In this document: positions 45,934-53,840 of the stretch, one piece after another | Position numbering within the stretch: the first letter of the stretch is position 1 | Layout: each line of letters opens with the position of its first letter | Assembly (NCBI RefSeq): GCF_009208735.1 | Contig: NZ_WFLJ01000026.1 | Coordinates: 1 to 64,000 of the forward strand | Origin: Janthinobacterium rivuli | GTDB taxonomy: Bacteria; Pseudomonadota; Gammaproteobacteria; Burkholderiales; Burkholderiaceae_D | Direction: 5' to 3' | DNA length: 64,000 nt | Made by a program: the position numbers and the translations under genes | Notes under the pieces: model-generated | The model's database searches: none | What the model was told of the DNA's origin: nothing | The model's input: the letters and a program-made list of their open reading frames with translations, nothing else

Positions 45934-47151
45934 ATGAAAAACATCATCCTGATTTCCGCCGCCTGTTTGCTGGCGCTGCTGTCGACCATCGGCGCCTCGC
46001 TGCCATACCCGATCCTGCCGCCCCTGTTCGCGGCCGAGGCGCCGAATGCCTTCAATAATTTCCTCGGCTTGCCGTCGAAATTGCTGTTCGGCCTGGCACT
46101 GACCATCAACCCGCTGGGCTTGCTGATCGGCTCGGCCGTGCTGGGCCCCTTGTCGGACCGCTATGGCCGCCGCCCCTTGCTGATGCGCACGGCCGTGGGC
46201 GCCGCCATCGGCCATGCCATCACGGCCTGGGCGCTGGTGATCCAGTCGTATCCGCTGTTTATCGTCGCCCGGTTCATCACGGGTTTGTTGGAAGGTAACG
46301 GCGCCGTGGCGCGCGCCATGCTGGCCGACCAACTGACGGGGCCGCTGCGCCTGCGCGCCATGTCGTGGCTGAATGGCGCGTTTTACCTGGGCTGGCTGGT
46401 GGGCCCGATCCTGGCGGGCGCGACTCTGGGCTGGGGCGTGACGGTGCCGTTCTGGATCGCCGCCGCCGCCCTGATGCTCGTCGCCGTGCTGGTGGCCGTC
46501 GGCTTGCCGCGCGAAACGCCCTCGCTACTGACGACGTCGTGGTGGCAGGTGGCGCGCGACCGCCATTCGCTCAATTTGCTGCGCCATGACGAGCTGCGCA
46601 CCCTGTTCATCGTGCAGCTGGCGCTGACCTGCGGCGTGGCCAGTTTCTACGAGTTCTATCCGCTGTGGCTGGTCGAGACGGCCAATTACCATGCGCAGGA
46701 GATTGCCTGGGTCAATGTGGGCCTGTGCGGCACGATGACCATCACCTCGCTGCTGGCGGGCGGTCCCAGCCGCCATGCGCCCTTGCTGCGGGCAAGCTGG
46801 TATGCGTGCGGCGTGGCGCTGGCCGTGGGCATTTTGGCGCTGGGCAATATCTGGGTGGGCATCGCCGCCATCGTGCTGTTCGGCATTCCGAATGCGCTGT
46901 ACAACACGGTGATCCAGGGCTGGTGCGCGGAACGCTTCAGCGCGCACGGGCAGGGTGCCGTGATGGGCTTGCTGGCCACCACCTTCTGTATCGCCAACAT
47001 CGTCGTCGCCCTCAGCGGCTCCGTGCTGACCCTGATCGACACGCGGCTGATCCTCGTCGCGGGCGCCGTGTCCGCCGCCTGGGCAGCCTGGCGCATGGTC
47101 GCATGGCGCCGCCAGCTGGACGGCGCCGTCGCCGCGAAGGCCGCGGCGTGA
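45934..47151 (+). CDS. MFS transporter
   Basis: A major facilitator superfamily transporter of 405 residues with 12 predicted spans. The motif-A loop GPLSDRYGRRPLL and a VARFITGLLEGNGAVARAMLADQ motif in span 4-5 are typical of drug-proton antiporters and related exporters. I chose the ATG at 45934 (MKNIILISAACLLALL), where the first span begins; the frame extends to 45847. Its stop overlaps the next start (GTGA), so a regulator is coupled to it. Substrate unknown. Confidence 0.82.
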   Translation: MKNIILISAACLLALLSTIGASLPYPILPPLFAAEAPNAFNNFLGLPSKLLFGLALTINPLGLLIGSAVLGPLSDRYGRRPLLMRTAVGAAIGHAITAWALVIQSYPLFIVARFITGLLEGNGAVARAMLADQLTGPLRLRAMSWLNGAFYLGWLVGPILAGATLGWGVTVPFWIAAAALMLVAVLVAVGLPRETPSLLTTSWWQVARDRHSLNLLRHDELRTLFIVQLALTCGVASFYEFYPLWLVETANYHAQEIAWVNVGLCGTMTITSLLAGGPSRHAPLLRASWYACGVALAVGILALGNIWVGIAAIVLFGIPNALYNTVIQGWCAERFSAHGQGAVMGLLATTFCIANIVVALSGSVLTLIDTRLILVAGAVSAAWAAWRMVAWRRQLDGAVAAKAAA

Positions 47152-47777
47152 GCGCCAGCACGTCCGAGCAGACCTTGTTCCTGCTGAAGATGCGCGGGCC
47201 GCAGACGGCGCAGCAACTGGCGGCCTTGCTCGATATCACCTCCATGGGCGCGCGGCGCCAGCTGGAAGCGGCGCTCGAGCGTGGCCTGGTGGCGTTCGAG
47301 GATGTGGCCGACAAGGTGGGCCGCCCGTCGCGGCGCTGGCAGCTGACGCCTGCGGGCCACGCGCGCTTTCCCGACCGCCATGCCGACCTGACCCTGGAAT
47401 TGATCGCGCAAGTGAAAACCCTGTTCGGCGACGCGGGGCTGGATCAATTGATCGGCGCGCGCGAGCGCGGCAGCGAGGCCGCCTACGGCAAGCTGGTCGA
47501 TGTGAGTGACGATCTGGCGCAGCGCGTGGACAGCCTGGCGCGGGCGCGCGATGGCGAGGGTTACATGGCCCATGCCGAGCCGCAGGACGATGGCAGTGTC
47601 TTGCTGGTGGAAAACCATTGCCCGATCTGCGCGGCGGCCACGGCGTGCCAGAATTTCTGCCGCTCTGAGCTGGCCATCTTTCAGCGGGTATTGGGGGATG
47701 ATTGCACGGTGGAACGCAGCGAATATCTGCTGGAAGGGGGAAGGCGCTGCGTGTACCGGATCGTGCCGTTGGGGTGA
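47148..47777 (+). CDS. Helix-turn-helix regulator with a C-terminal Cys cluster (SufR-like)
   Basis: A 209-residue regulator starting at a GTG that overlaps the MFS stop. The N-terminal winged helix (LLKMRGPQTAQQLAALLDITSMGARRQLEAALERGLV, then KVGRPSRRWQLTPAGHARFP) is that of SufR/DeoR-like regulators. The C-terminus holds H157-C158, C161, C167 and C171 (ENHCPICAAATACQNFC), plus C186 and C201, suggesting an iron-sulfur cluster or zinc. It may sense iron-sulfur or redox state and control the MFS gene (inference). Confidence 0.8.
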   Translation: MSASTSEQTLFLLKMRGPQTAQQLAALLDITSMGARRQLEAALERGLVAFEDVADKVGRPSRRWQLTPAGHARFPDRHADLTLELIAQVKTLFGDAGLDQLIGARERGSEAAYGKLVDVSDDLAQRVDSLARARDGEGYMAHAEPQDDGSVLLVENHCPICAAATACQNFCRSELAIFQRVLGDDCTVERSEYLLEGGRRCVYRIVPLG

Positions 47778-47790
47778 GGGCTAAACTTGT

Positions 47791-47856
47791 CGACCCCAAG
47801 TAAAGGCCGGGGTCGTACCCTGAGGGTACGACCCCGGTACTTGCTCCTGGGGCTCG
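47791..47856. repeat. Dispersed GGGGTC/GACCCC palindromic element, copy 2
   Basis: Contains CCGGGGTCGTACCC-TGA-GGGTACGACCCCGG (47807-47837), a perfect 14-base inverted repeat, within outer arms CCCCAAGTA and TACTTG. The order of blocks matches copy 1 after clpB. It fills the gap between the convergent regulator and phasin genes and could terminate both. Confidence 0.7.
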
Positions 47857-48468
47857 TTACTTTTTAGTCGCCTTCGGCTTGGCGGCAGGCGCCGCCTTTT
47901 CAGCCGCGGCGGTGGCGCCGCTCGTCGCCTTTTCCGTAGCCTGCGCCACTTGCGCGCTGGCCTTGGCGATTTGCTCTTCCACGGTTTTCACGGCCTGTTT
48001 CGTGGCCTTGGTCACTTGTTCGTAGCCGAGGAAGGCGTTGTCGATGGCGGCCTTGACGATGGCCACGGCGTTTTCCGAGCCTGGCGGCACGTTTTTCGTG
48101 ACGTCGTAGATCAGGGCGCTCAGATTGCTTTTCGCTTCGGCAACATGGGCTTCGGCGGCCGTGGTGAATTCCGTGTGGATTTCCTTGATGATGTCGTCGA
48201 GTTGCTGTTTATACGCTTTCGCGCCGGCCACGCCAGGTTGCAGCTGGGCGGCGGCGGCGGCCATGGCGGCCTTCGGATCCTTGGCCTGGCCGATTTCCTT
48301 GCTGGCGGCAAGGCCATCCTCAATGCCGGACTTGGCGGTGGCCATGTTCAGCGCCAGCACCTGTTCCACGCCTTGCACGGCCTTCGAGGTGAGGGTGTTG
48401 AAGGTCATCAGCTGGAATTCAAACAGGGCCTTGGTGGCCGATGCGAATTGTTCGGGATTCGTAAACAT
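47857..48468 (-). CDS. phaP: Phasin family protein
   Basis: A 203-residue phasin, which coats polyhydroxyalkanoate granules. The N-terminus TNPEQFASATKALFEFQLMTFNTLTSKAVQGVEQVLALNMATAKS is typical of the betaproteobacterial PhaP group. The whole protein is amphipathic helix, with an Ala/Lys/Pro-rich disordered tail from about residue 175. GAGGAG precedes the ATG. It is monocistronic, implying that the organism stores polyhydroxyalkanoate. Confidence 0.93.
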   Translation of the reverse strand: MFTNPEQFASATKALFEFQLMTFNTLTSKAVQGVEQVLALNMATAKSGIEDGLAASKEIGQAKDPKAAMAAAAAQLQPGVAGAKAYKQQLDDIIKEIHTEFTTAAEAHVAEAKSNLSALIYDVTKNVPPGSENAVAIVKAAIDNAFLGYEQVTKATKQAVKTVEEQIAKASAQVAQATEKATSGATAAAEKAAPAAKPKATKK

Positions 48469-48575
48469 GTGGTCTCCTCGGTTTGAATAGATACGTTCTT
48501 ATCGTTCCATACTCTTTCGACGCCGCAATGCCATCGCTTGATCTCAAGCCGGTGCCCCGTGTGGTCATGACCCCA

Positions 48576-48770
48576 TTATTTAACAAGCGCCGGTTTTTCG
48601 CAACGGCTATCTTTGTACGGTCCCGAGGCCAGTTCCCAGCCAAATCCCAGCGTCGATTGGGCGCACGACAGCGTGCCGTCGATCTTGCTGCGCCACTGGT
48701 ACCAGGGGGCAGGTCCGGCCATTGCGCAGGCGTAAGCAGCCAGCAGGGCCGTGGCGATCAGGTATTTCAT
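48576..48770 (-). CDS. Small secreted protein (64 aa)
   Basis: A 64-residue ORF with a clear signal peptide (MKYLIATALLAAYACAMA, cut near residue 18) and a short mature part with two cysteines (C36 and C57) that could form a disulfide. GGAG lies six bases before the ATG at 48770. The mature sequence (GPAPWYQWRSKIDGTLSCAQ) is Trp- and Gly-rich; I do not recognise a family. It sits 47 bases downstream of the large sensor kinase on the same strand. It is probably periplasmic. Confidence 0.7.
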   Translation of the reverse strand: MKYLIATALLAAYACAMAGPAPWYQWRSKIDGTLSCAQSTLGFGWELASGPYKDSRCEKPALVK

Positions 48771-48817
48771 AGTTGCTCCGAAAGAAAAGCCTGCCGGCAT
48801 TGTAGCGCGCCTGCCAT

Positions 48818-51058
48818 TCAGGGGGCGGGCGACTGCGGCGCCGTGACGGGCAACTGCAGGGTGAAGGTGGTGCCGCTGCCGGCGCCCGTGCTGCTGATGG
48901 CGTCGATATGGCCGCCCAGCACGCCCGTGACGATGTTGTGCGCCACATGCAGGCCCAGGCCCGAACCGCCCGAACCGAGCTTGGTCGTGAAGAAAGGGTC
49001 GTAGACGTGGGCCAGGTCGTCGGCGGCGATGCCAATGCCCGTGTCGGTGATGGACAGGGTGATCGTCTGCCCGTCGTCGCTGCCGCGCGCCCTGATGGCG
49101 ATGGTGCCGCCGCTGCGGCCTTCGAAGGCATGGCGCAGGCAGTTTTCCAGCAGGTTGCTGAGCACCTGGCCCAGCGGGCCAGGATAGCTGTCCATGGCCA
49201 GGCCGTCCGGCACGTCCTGCGTCAGGCTCAGGCCGGCGCCCTTGAGCGGCGTGGACAGGGGTAACATCAGCTCGGCGATGAACTGGCGCAGCAGGAAGTG
49301 GCGGCGCTGCGAGCTGGCGCGGTCGACGGCGATCTGCTTGAAGCTTGAGACGAGGTCGGCCGCGCGTTGCAGGTTGCGCAGCATGATGGCGTCCGCCTCG
49401 CTGGCCTGGGTCAGGTAGGCGCCCAGTTCGGAGCGCCGCAAGCCATCGAGGAAGCTGGCCTGGATTTCGCGCGTGCGTTCGGCCATGGTGGTGGCCACCA
49501 CCAGGCCGTTGCCGATCGGCGTATTGAGCTCGTGCGCGATGCCGGCCACCAGCGCGCCCAGCGCGGCCAGCTTGTCGCGGCGCACCAGTTCTTCCTGCGT
49601 GATGGACAGGTTTTCCAGCGCGGCGGCCAATTCCAGATTCGTCTGCTCCGACTGTTCCTTGGCCTGCGTCAGGGCGGCCGTGCGTTCGGCCACCAGTTCT
49701 TCCAGGTGGGCGCGGTGGCGCTGCAGTTCGCGTTCGTGGCGCATGCGGCCGATGGCGATGCCGGCCAGGTCGGTCGCCGTGTCGATCAGTTCCAGGTCGC
49801 GCGCATCGGGCTGGCGCACTTCGCGGTAGTACATGGCGAAGGAGCCGAGCACGGCGCCATCCTGGCCGAAAATGGGGCGCGACCAGCAGGCGCGCAAGCC
49901 GAACGGCGCCGCCAGCTCGCGGTAGGGCGCCCACAGCGGGTCGTGCATGATGTCGCTGACGACCACCGGTTCGCGCAGGAACATGGCCGTGCCGCACGAG
50001 CCCACGCCGGGACCGATGGCCACGCCTTCGAGCAGGGCCATGTAGTCGGGCGGCAGGCTGGGACCGGCCGCGCTGTGCATGCGGACGCCATCGTCGTCGA
50101 GCAGCATGATGGAGCAAAGCACGCCGCGCGACTGGCCTTCGATCAGCAGCAACAGCTGGTCCAGGGTGGGGATCAGGGGCGCGCCCTTGGCGACCATTTC
50201 CAGCAAGGTGCTCTGGCCCGCGCGCATCGCTTCGGCGAGGTTGCGTTCGGTCAAGTCGATGATGCGCGCATGCACCAGCTGGCGGCCCGGCACGGACAGG
50301 CGCATCAGCCGGATTTCGCAGGCGATCGGGTGGCCGTCGCGGTGGCGGCAGCTGGCGCGGAAGACGACGATCTTGCCTTGCAAGGTATCGCGGATCTTTT
50401 CTTCCAGCAGTTGCGGCGAGGCCCGGCCATCGTCCTGCTGCCGGGGGAACAGCGGCTCCATGCCGCCTTGCAGCAGTTCGGCCAGCGGCATGCCGAACAA
50501 TTCTTCGGCCAGGTGGTTGGCGTCGATCAGCAGGCGGTTGTCGATATCGAACAGCAGCACGGCGTCGGGCGAGCCGGCCAGGATGGAGTGGTAATTGACT
50601 TCCAGCGTTTGCGGATGCAGGGGGCGCGGCGGCGTGACGGGATGCGGCGCGGACGCCTCGGCCTTGTGCAAGGCCAGTTCCATGAGGATTTTTTCCGCCA
50701 CGTCGCGGGCGTTGAAGGGCATCTTGATGTAGTCGGAAGCGCCGGCGCCCACGCTGCGGCCCTGTTCCTCGGCGCTGGGGGTGGCCGACATCAGCAGCAG
50801 GGGCACGCCGTGGCGTCCGCCCGCATTGCGCAGGCGCATGCAGGTGGCGCCGATATTGGTGCCCGCCAGGGCCGCGTCGAGCAGGATCAGGTCCGTGCCG
50901 CCGGCCGCCAGCTCCACGCCTTCGTCGATATCGCCCGCCAGTCCCGTGCCCAGGTTATGCCGGTCCAGCACATACAGCAGTTCGCGCACATCGTTCGGCG
51001 AATTGCTGACCAGCAGCACATTGGCCCGGTCGGTGATGGAAGAAATCAACTGGTTCAT
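48818..51058 (-). CDS. Hybrid sensor kinase: receiver, PAS, GAF, histidine kinase
   Basis: A 746-residue cytoplasmic signalling protein with no membrane span. An N-terminal receiver domain (1-130; phosphoacceptor in LILLDAALAG) is followed by a PAS domain (about 155-285, LAGSPDAVLLFDIDNRLLIDAN), a GAF domain (about 305-450, GPGVGSCGTAMFLREPVVVSDI), a coiled coil and a kinase core with H509 in GIAHELNTPIGN and a HATPase (NLLENCLRHAF, SGLGLHVAHNIV). A receiver ahead of the kinase suggests it acts downstream of another kinase. No partner regulator gene adjoins. Confidence 0.88.
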   Translation of the reverse strand: MNQLISSITDRANVLLVSNSPNDVRELLYVLDRHNLGTGLAGDIDEGVELAAGGTDLILLDAALAGTNIGATCMRLRNAGGRHGVPLLLMSATPSAEEQGRSVGAGASDYIKMPFNARDVAEKILMELALHKAEASAPHPVTPPRPLHPQTLEVNYHSILAGSPDAVLLFDIDNRLLIDANHLAEELFGMPLAELLQGGMEPLFPRQQDDGRASPQLLEEKIRDTLQGKIVVFRASCRHRDGHPIACEIRLMRLSVPGRQLVHARIIDLTERNLAEAMRAGQSTLLEMVAKGAPLIPTLDQLLLLIEGQSRGVLCSIMLLDDDGVRMHSAAGPSLPPDYMALLEGVAIGPGVGSCGTAMFLREPVVVSDIMHDPLWAPYRELAAPFGLRACWSRPIFGQDGAVLGSFAMYYREVRQPDARDLELIDTATDLAGIAIGRMRHERELQRHRAHLEELVAERTAALTQAKEQSEQTNLELAAALENLSITQEELVRRDKLAALGALVAGIAHELNTPIGNGLVVATTMAERTREIQASFLDGLRRSELGAYLTQASEADAIMLRNLQRAADLVSSFKQIAVDRASSQRRHFLLRQFIAELMLPLSTPLKGAGLSLTQDVPDGLAMDSYPGPLGQVLSNLLENCLRHAFEGRSGGTIAIRARGSDDGQTITLSITDTGIGIAADDLAHVYDPFFTTKLGSGGSGLGLHVAHNIVTGVLGGHIDAISSTGAGSGTTFTLQLPVTAPQSPAP

Positions 51059-51149
51059 GGTGTCGCGCCCTTACGCGTTTCATGGGCCTAGTATTACATC
51101 AAGGCAAGTAGGAGTAAACGATAATTCTTGATGACCAAAAGCAAGCTGT

Positions 51150-51578
51150 TCAAGCCGCATTTTGCGCCGCCGGTGCCGCTTCCAGGTCGGCGCGCGCCTG
51201 TTCGATGCGCGGGTAATTATCCTCGATCCAGTCGACCAGCGCGGCCAGGCGTTCGGCCGCCTCGCGTCCCAGCGGCGTGAGGCTGTACTCCACCTTGGGC
51301 GGGATCACCAGATACGCCTGGCGCAGCACGAAACCGTCGCCCGCCAGCGCTTCCAGGGTTTGCGCCAGCATTTTTTCGCTGACCCCGCCCACTTCGCGGC
51401 GCAGTTCGCTGAAGCGCCGCGTGCCGCTCAAGAGCAATACCAGCAGCAGCACGGCCCAGCGGCTGGTCAGGTGGCTGAGCACGGCGCGCGACGGGCAGGC
51501 CGCCGCCAGCAGGTGCGCCCCCTGGTTTTGCCGGGCGAGGGCGGCGCGCAGGCTGGCGCCGGGAGTGTCTGTGGACAT
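51150..51578 (-). CDS. HxlR-family regulator
   Basis: A 142-residue winged-helix regulator of the HxlR group. C28 lies in AACPSRAVLSHLTSRWAVLLLVLLLSGTRRFSELRREV, at the position where redox-sensing HxlR proteins (HypR, QorR) carry the sensing cysteine. SEKMLAQTLEALAGDGFV and KVEYSLTPLGREA complete the domain. It is divergent from the NmrA-like reductase gene and probably represses it through the sites at 51611-51648, as QorR does qor genes. Confidence 0.88.
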   Translation of the reverse strand: MSTDTPGASLRAALARQNQGAHLLAAACPSRAVLSHLTSRWAVLLLVLLLSGTRRFSELRREVGGVSEKMLAQTLEALAGDGFVLRQAYLVIPPKVEYSLTPLGREAAERLAALVDWIEDNYPRIEQARADLEAAPAAQNAA

Positions 51579-51629
51579 GATAGTTGACCTTGTGAATGTT
51601 GATGTGATTCATACTTACCAAAAGGTACG

Positions 51630-51648
51630 TACTTACAATAAGTAAGTA
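51630..51648. promoter_or_regulatory. HxlR/QorR-type operator
   Basis: TACTTAC-AATAA-GTAAGTA, a perfect 7-base inverted repeat, between the divergent regulator and reductase genes. A second TACTTACC and GGTACGTA lie just before it (51612-51631). This arrangement suits a dimeric redox repressor acting on both promoters. Confidence 0.7.
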
Positions 51649-51694
51649 ATAGTCCTATTATAGGGTTTTACCAACCACCCTCCAAGGAGAAATC

Positions 51695-52546
51695 ATGATC
51701 GTCATCACCGGCGCCACAGGCAAGCTGGGCCAGCACGTCATCGCCAGCCTGCTCAAGTCCGTCCCCGCAGCGAACATCATCGCCGCCGTGCGCAACCCGG
51801 GCAAGGCCGCCGACCTGGCCGCCCAGGGCGTGCAGGTGCGCCAGGCCGATTACAACGATGGCGCCAGCCTCGACGCGGCGTTCAAGGGGGCAACAAGAAT
51901 CTTGCTGATCTCGTCGAGCGAAGTGGGCCAGCGCGCGCAGCAGCACCAGAACGTCATCGATGCGGCCAAGCGCGCCGGCGTGTCCCTGCTGGCCTATACC
52001 AGCGTCCTGCGCGCCGACACGTCGCCGCTGGGCCTGGCCGCAGAACACGTGATCACGGAAGCGGCCATCCGCGCCTCCGGCCTGCCATACACTTTCCTGC
52101 GCAACGGCTGGTACCTGGAAAACCATACGGAACACCTGGCGCCCGTGCTCGAGCATGGCGTCGTGCTGGGTGCGGCGCAAAACGGCCGCTTCTCGTCCGC
52201 CGCGCGCGCCGACTACGCGGCGGCCGCCGCCGCCGTGCTGACGGCCGCCCAGCCGCAAGCGATCTATGAACTGGCCGGCGACCACGGCTTTACCCTGGCC
52301 GAGTACGCGGCCGAAGTGGCGCGCCAGTCGGGCAAGGCGATTGTCTACAAGGATATGCCGCAGGCGGACTTCAAGGCGGCGCTGGTGGGCGTGGGCGTGC
52401 CGGAAGGCTTTGCCGATCTGCTGGCTGATTCCGATGCGGGCGCGGCCAAGGGCGGCCTGGAAGACAATGGCAAGCAATTGAGCGCGCTGATTGGCCGTCC
52501 GACGACGAGCCTGCAAGACGGCGTGAAGGCGGCGCTGGCCAAGTAA
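51695..52546 (+). CDS. NmrA-like NAD(P)H-dependent reductase (QorB/YtfG type)
   Basis: A 283-residue Rossmann protein opening MIVITGATGKLGQHV, with the NADP motif GATGKLG. It matches the NmrA-like QorB/YtfG quinone oxidoreductase group (LLISSSEVGQRAQQHQNVIDAAKRAGV, TFLRNGWYLENH). It probably reduces quinones or other electrophiles. CAAGGAGAAATC precedes the ATG. Pairing with a divergent HxlR regulator fits electrophile-induced expression. It is followed by the two-way terminator of the tRNA cluster. Confidence 0.88.
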   Translation: MIVITGATGKLGQHVIASLLKSVPAANIIAAVRNPGKAADLAAQGVQVRQADYNDGASLDAAFKGATRILLISSSEVGQRAQQHQNVIDAAKRAGVSLLAYTSVLRADTSPLGLAAEHVITEAAIRASGLPYTFLRNGWYLENHTEHLAPVLEHGVVLGAAQNGRFSSAARADYAAAAAAVLTAAQPQAIYELAGDHGFTLAEYAAEVARQSGKAIVYKDMPQADFKAALVGVGVPEGFADLLADSDAGAAKGGLEDNGKQLSALIGRPTTSLQDGVKAALAK

Positions 52547-52592
52547 GAGGAGGGTGCCGCGGGTCGGGAAGACTGCGCGGCATTCCGGAATG

Positions 52593-52630
52593 AAAAAAGC
52601 CGCAAACTCGTGAAAGTTTGCGGCTTTTTT
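52593..52630. terminator. Two-way terminator between the NmrA-like gene and the tRNAs
   Basis: GCCGCAAACT-CGTGAA-AGTTTGCGGC: a perfect 10-base stem flanked by an A run on the left and a T run on the right, so it can end the plus-strand reductase gene and the minus-strand tRNA transcript. Confidence 0.85.
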
Positions 52631-52643
52631 GCGAATTAGGTAA

Positions 52644-52728
52644 TGGTGCCCACGAAGGGACTCGAACCCCTACACCCGAAGGCACATGGACCTGAACCAT
52701 GCGCGTCTACCAATTCCGCCACGTGGGC
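52644..52728 (-). tRNA. tRNA-Leu(CAG), copy 1
   Basis: An 85-base tRNA including encoded CCA. Acceptor GCCCACG pairs with CGTGGGC, the anticodon stem CATGG/CCATG holds loop TTCAGGT (anticodon CAG, reading CUG), there is a long variable arm (GTGCCTTCGGGTGT) and T arm AGGGG-TTCGAGT-CCCCT type pairing. Confidence 0.96.
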
Positions 52729-52801
52729 ACTGATGCTGCCAATGCTACTGCTATATCTCACTACTGTACTGCGGATTACAACGAAAACGACTCGTTGCTG
52801 G

Positions 52802-52886
52802 TGGTGCCCACGAAGGGACTCGAACCCCTACACCCGAAGGCACATGGACCTGAACCATGCGCGTCTACCAATTCCGCCACGTGGGC
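52802..52886 (-). tRNA. tRNA-Leu(CAG), copy 2
   Basis: Same 85-base sequence as copy 1, including CCA. The spacer to copy 1 shares TACTGTACTGCGGAT with the next spacer, showing a 158-160 base tandem unit. Confidence 0.96.
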
Positions 52887-52961
52887 ATTGTGCTGCTCAT
52901 TTCAACTGCATACTGCTTGCTACTGTACTGCGGATCACAACAATGAACAACTTGTTGCTGG

Positions 52962-53046
52962 TGGTGCCCACGAAGGGACTCGAACCCCTACACCCGAAGG
53001 CACATGGACCTGAACCATGCGCGTCTACCAATTCCGCCACGTGGGC
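52962..53046 (-). tRNA. tRNA-Leu(CAG), copy 3
   Basis: Same 85-base sequence. It is first in the transcript that runs through copies 3, 2 and 1, with a strong promoter 50 bases upstream on the minus strand. Confidence 0.96.
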
Positions 53047-53095
53047 ATTGTTACTGCTTGCTGCTTGTCGCTGCGTGTTCTGCAGCGAGGACAAA

Positions 53096-53124
53096 ATCAT
53101 AAGGGCTGGCGCGCATTCGGTCAA
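53096..53124 (-). promoter_or_regulatory. Sigma-70 promoter of the tRNA-Leu array
   Basis: On the minus strand TTGACC (53119-53124), 17 bases, TATGAT (53096-53101), near consensus, 50 bases upstream of tRNA copy 3. Confidence 0.8.
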
Positions 53125-53296
53125 TCAACATTTTGCACTTTTCTTCAAGAAACATGTTTTTTCGCCTGAAAAGGGCTGCCGCCTATGAAAAAAGGCTGAA
53201 TCTGCCTCTTTTTTCAGCGTTTTCCGCCGCTTGCCGTCACTGCGCGCGTCGGGTGGCCTGCTTGCCGGGAGGGAGGGGCTTTTCGCCGCGGAAATG

Positions 53297-53334
53297 AAAA
53301 AAGCCGCAAACTCGTGAAAGTTTGCGGCCTTTTT
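53297..53334 (-). terminator. Terminator of tRNA-Leu copy 4
   Basis: The same 10-base perfect stem (53303-53312 with 53319-53328) and flanking A/T runs as the terminator at 52593-52630. Confidence 0.85.
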
Positions 53335-53347
53335 GCGAATTAGGTAA

Positions 53348-53432
53348 TGGTGCCCACGAAGGGACTCGAACCCCTACACCCGAAGGCACATGGACCTGAA
53401 CCATGCGCGTCTACCAATTCCGCCACGTGGGC
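53348..53432 (-). tRNA. tRNA-Leu(CAG), copy 4
   Basis: Same 85-base sequence with anticodon CAG and encoded CCA, 301 bases from copy 3, with its own terminator and probably its own promoter. Confidence 0.96.
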
Positions 53433-53840
53433 ACTGATGCTGCTGTGACTTATTACTTTACTGCTCGAGTACTTGTTGGAAAATAACTTCGCAACAATTC
53501 TGCTATTATAGCGACTTGAAGAGTTTTGCGCCAGATGAGCTTTCGCTCCATACTGCACATCAACCCTGTACCGCTTTCCTGCAACTGCATTCCCGTGAAG
53601 GTTTGTCGCTGCAAGAGACCGAGATTATAGAGCAATATTTGCCGAAGTCAAATGCATTGCGCAGCTTTTCTCCTTTTTTTCATCGGCGGGGCACTTGTTC
53701 GGTTTCCGCTACGCTGTCCGTTAGGCAAACCAAGGCGTCCTCCGGTACACTATCGAACATCACCGTGTCAATATTGACGGTGATGTCATCGGTCTTTGTT
53801 CTCCGTTTGATCACTGTCAATAACAACTATAGAAATACTT
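53433..53840. other. 408-base gap between tRNA-Leu copy 4 and rnr
   Basis: No credible gene; an open frame at 53516-54019 has poor protein character and runs into rnr. It holds a TATAAT (53505-53510, minus strand) that may be the -10 of tRNA copy 4, without a clear -35, and the 28-base palindrome at 53758-53785 in the rnr leader. Confidence 0.6.
53758..53785. promoter_or_regulatory. 28-base imperfect palindrome upstream of rnr
   Basis: CATCACCG...CGGTGATG arms enclose TGTCAATATTGA, itself nearly palindromic. It ends 55 bases before the rnr start. It could be an operator or a leader hairpin controlling RNase R. Confidence 0.45.

Larger units (their letters stand above)
52589..52739. repeat. 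151-base repeat (terminator + tRNA-Leu), copy 1
   Basis: This block recurs at 53293-53443 with one visible mismatch (52625 T versus 53329 C). It includes the terminator, a short leader, a whole tRNA-Leu and nine further bases. Confidence 0.85.
53047..53347. other. 301-base gap within the tRNA cluster
   Basis: No gene. It holds the promoter of tRNA copies 3-1 (53096-53124) and the terminator behind copy 4 (53297-53334). The middle (53125-53290) has nothing I recognise. Confidence 0.7.
53293..53443. repeat. 151-base repeat (terminator + tRNA-Leu), copy 2
   Basis: Matches 52589-52739 at a constant offset of 704 bases with one visible mismatch. It shows that copy 4 of the tRNA arose by a segmental duplication that carried the array's end, not by extension of the tandem unit. 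Confidence 0.85.

Noticed and set aside
52644-53432. Regularly spaced identical repeats resembling a CRISPR array
   Set aside because: The repeats are 85-base tRNA-Leu genes, the spacers are related to each other, and no cas gene is present. The Cas4-like motifs at 42.7-43.3 kb belong to a helicase fusion and not to a CRISPR locus.
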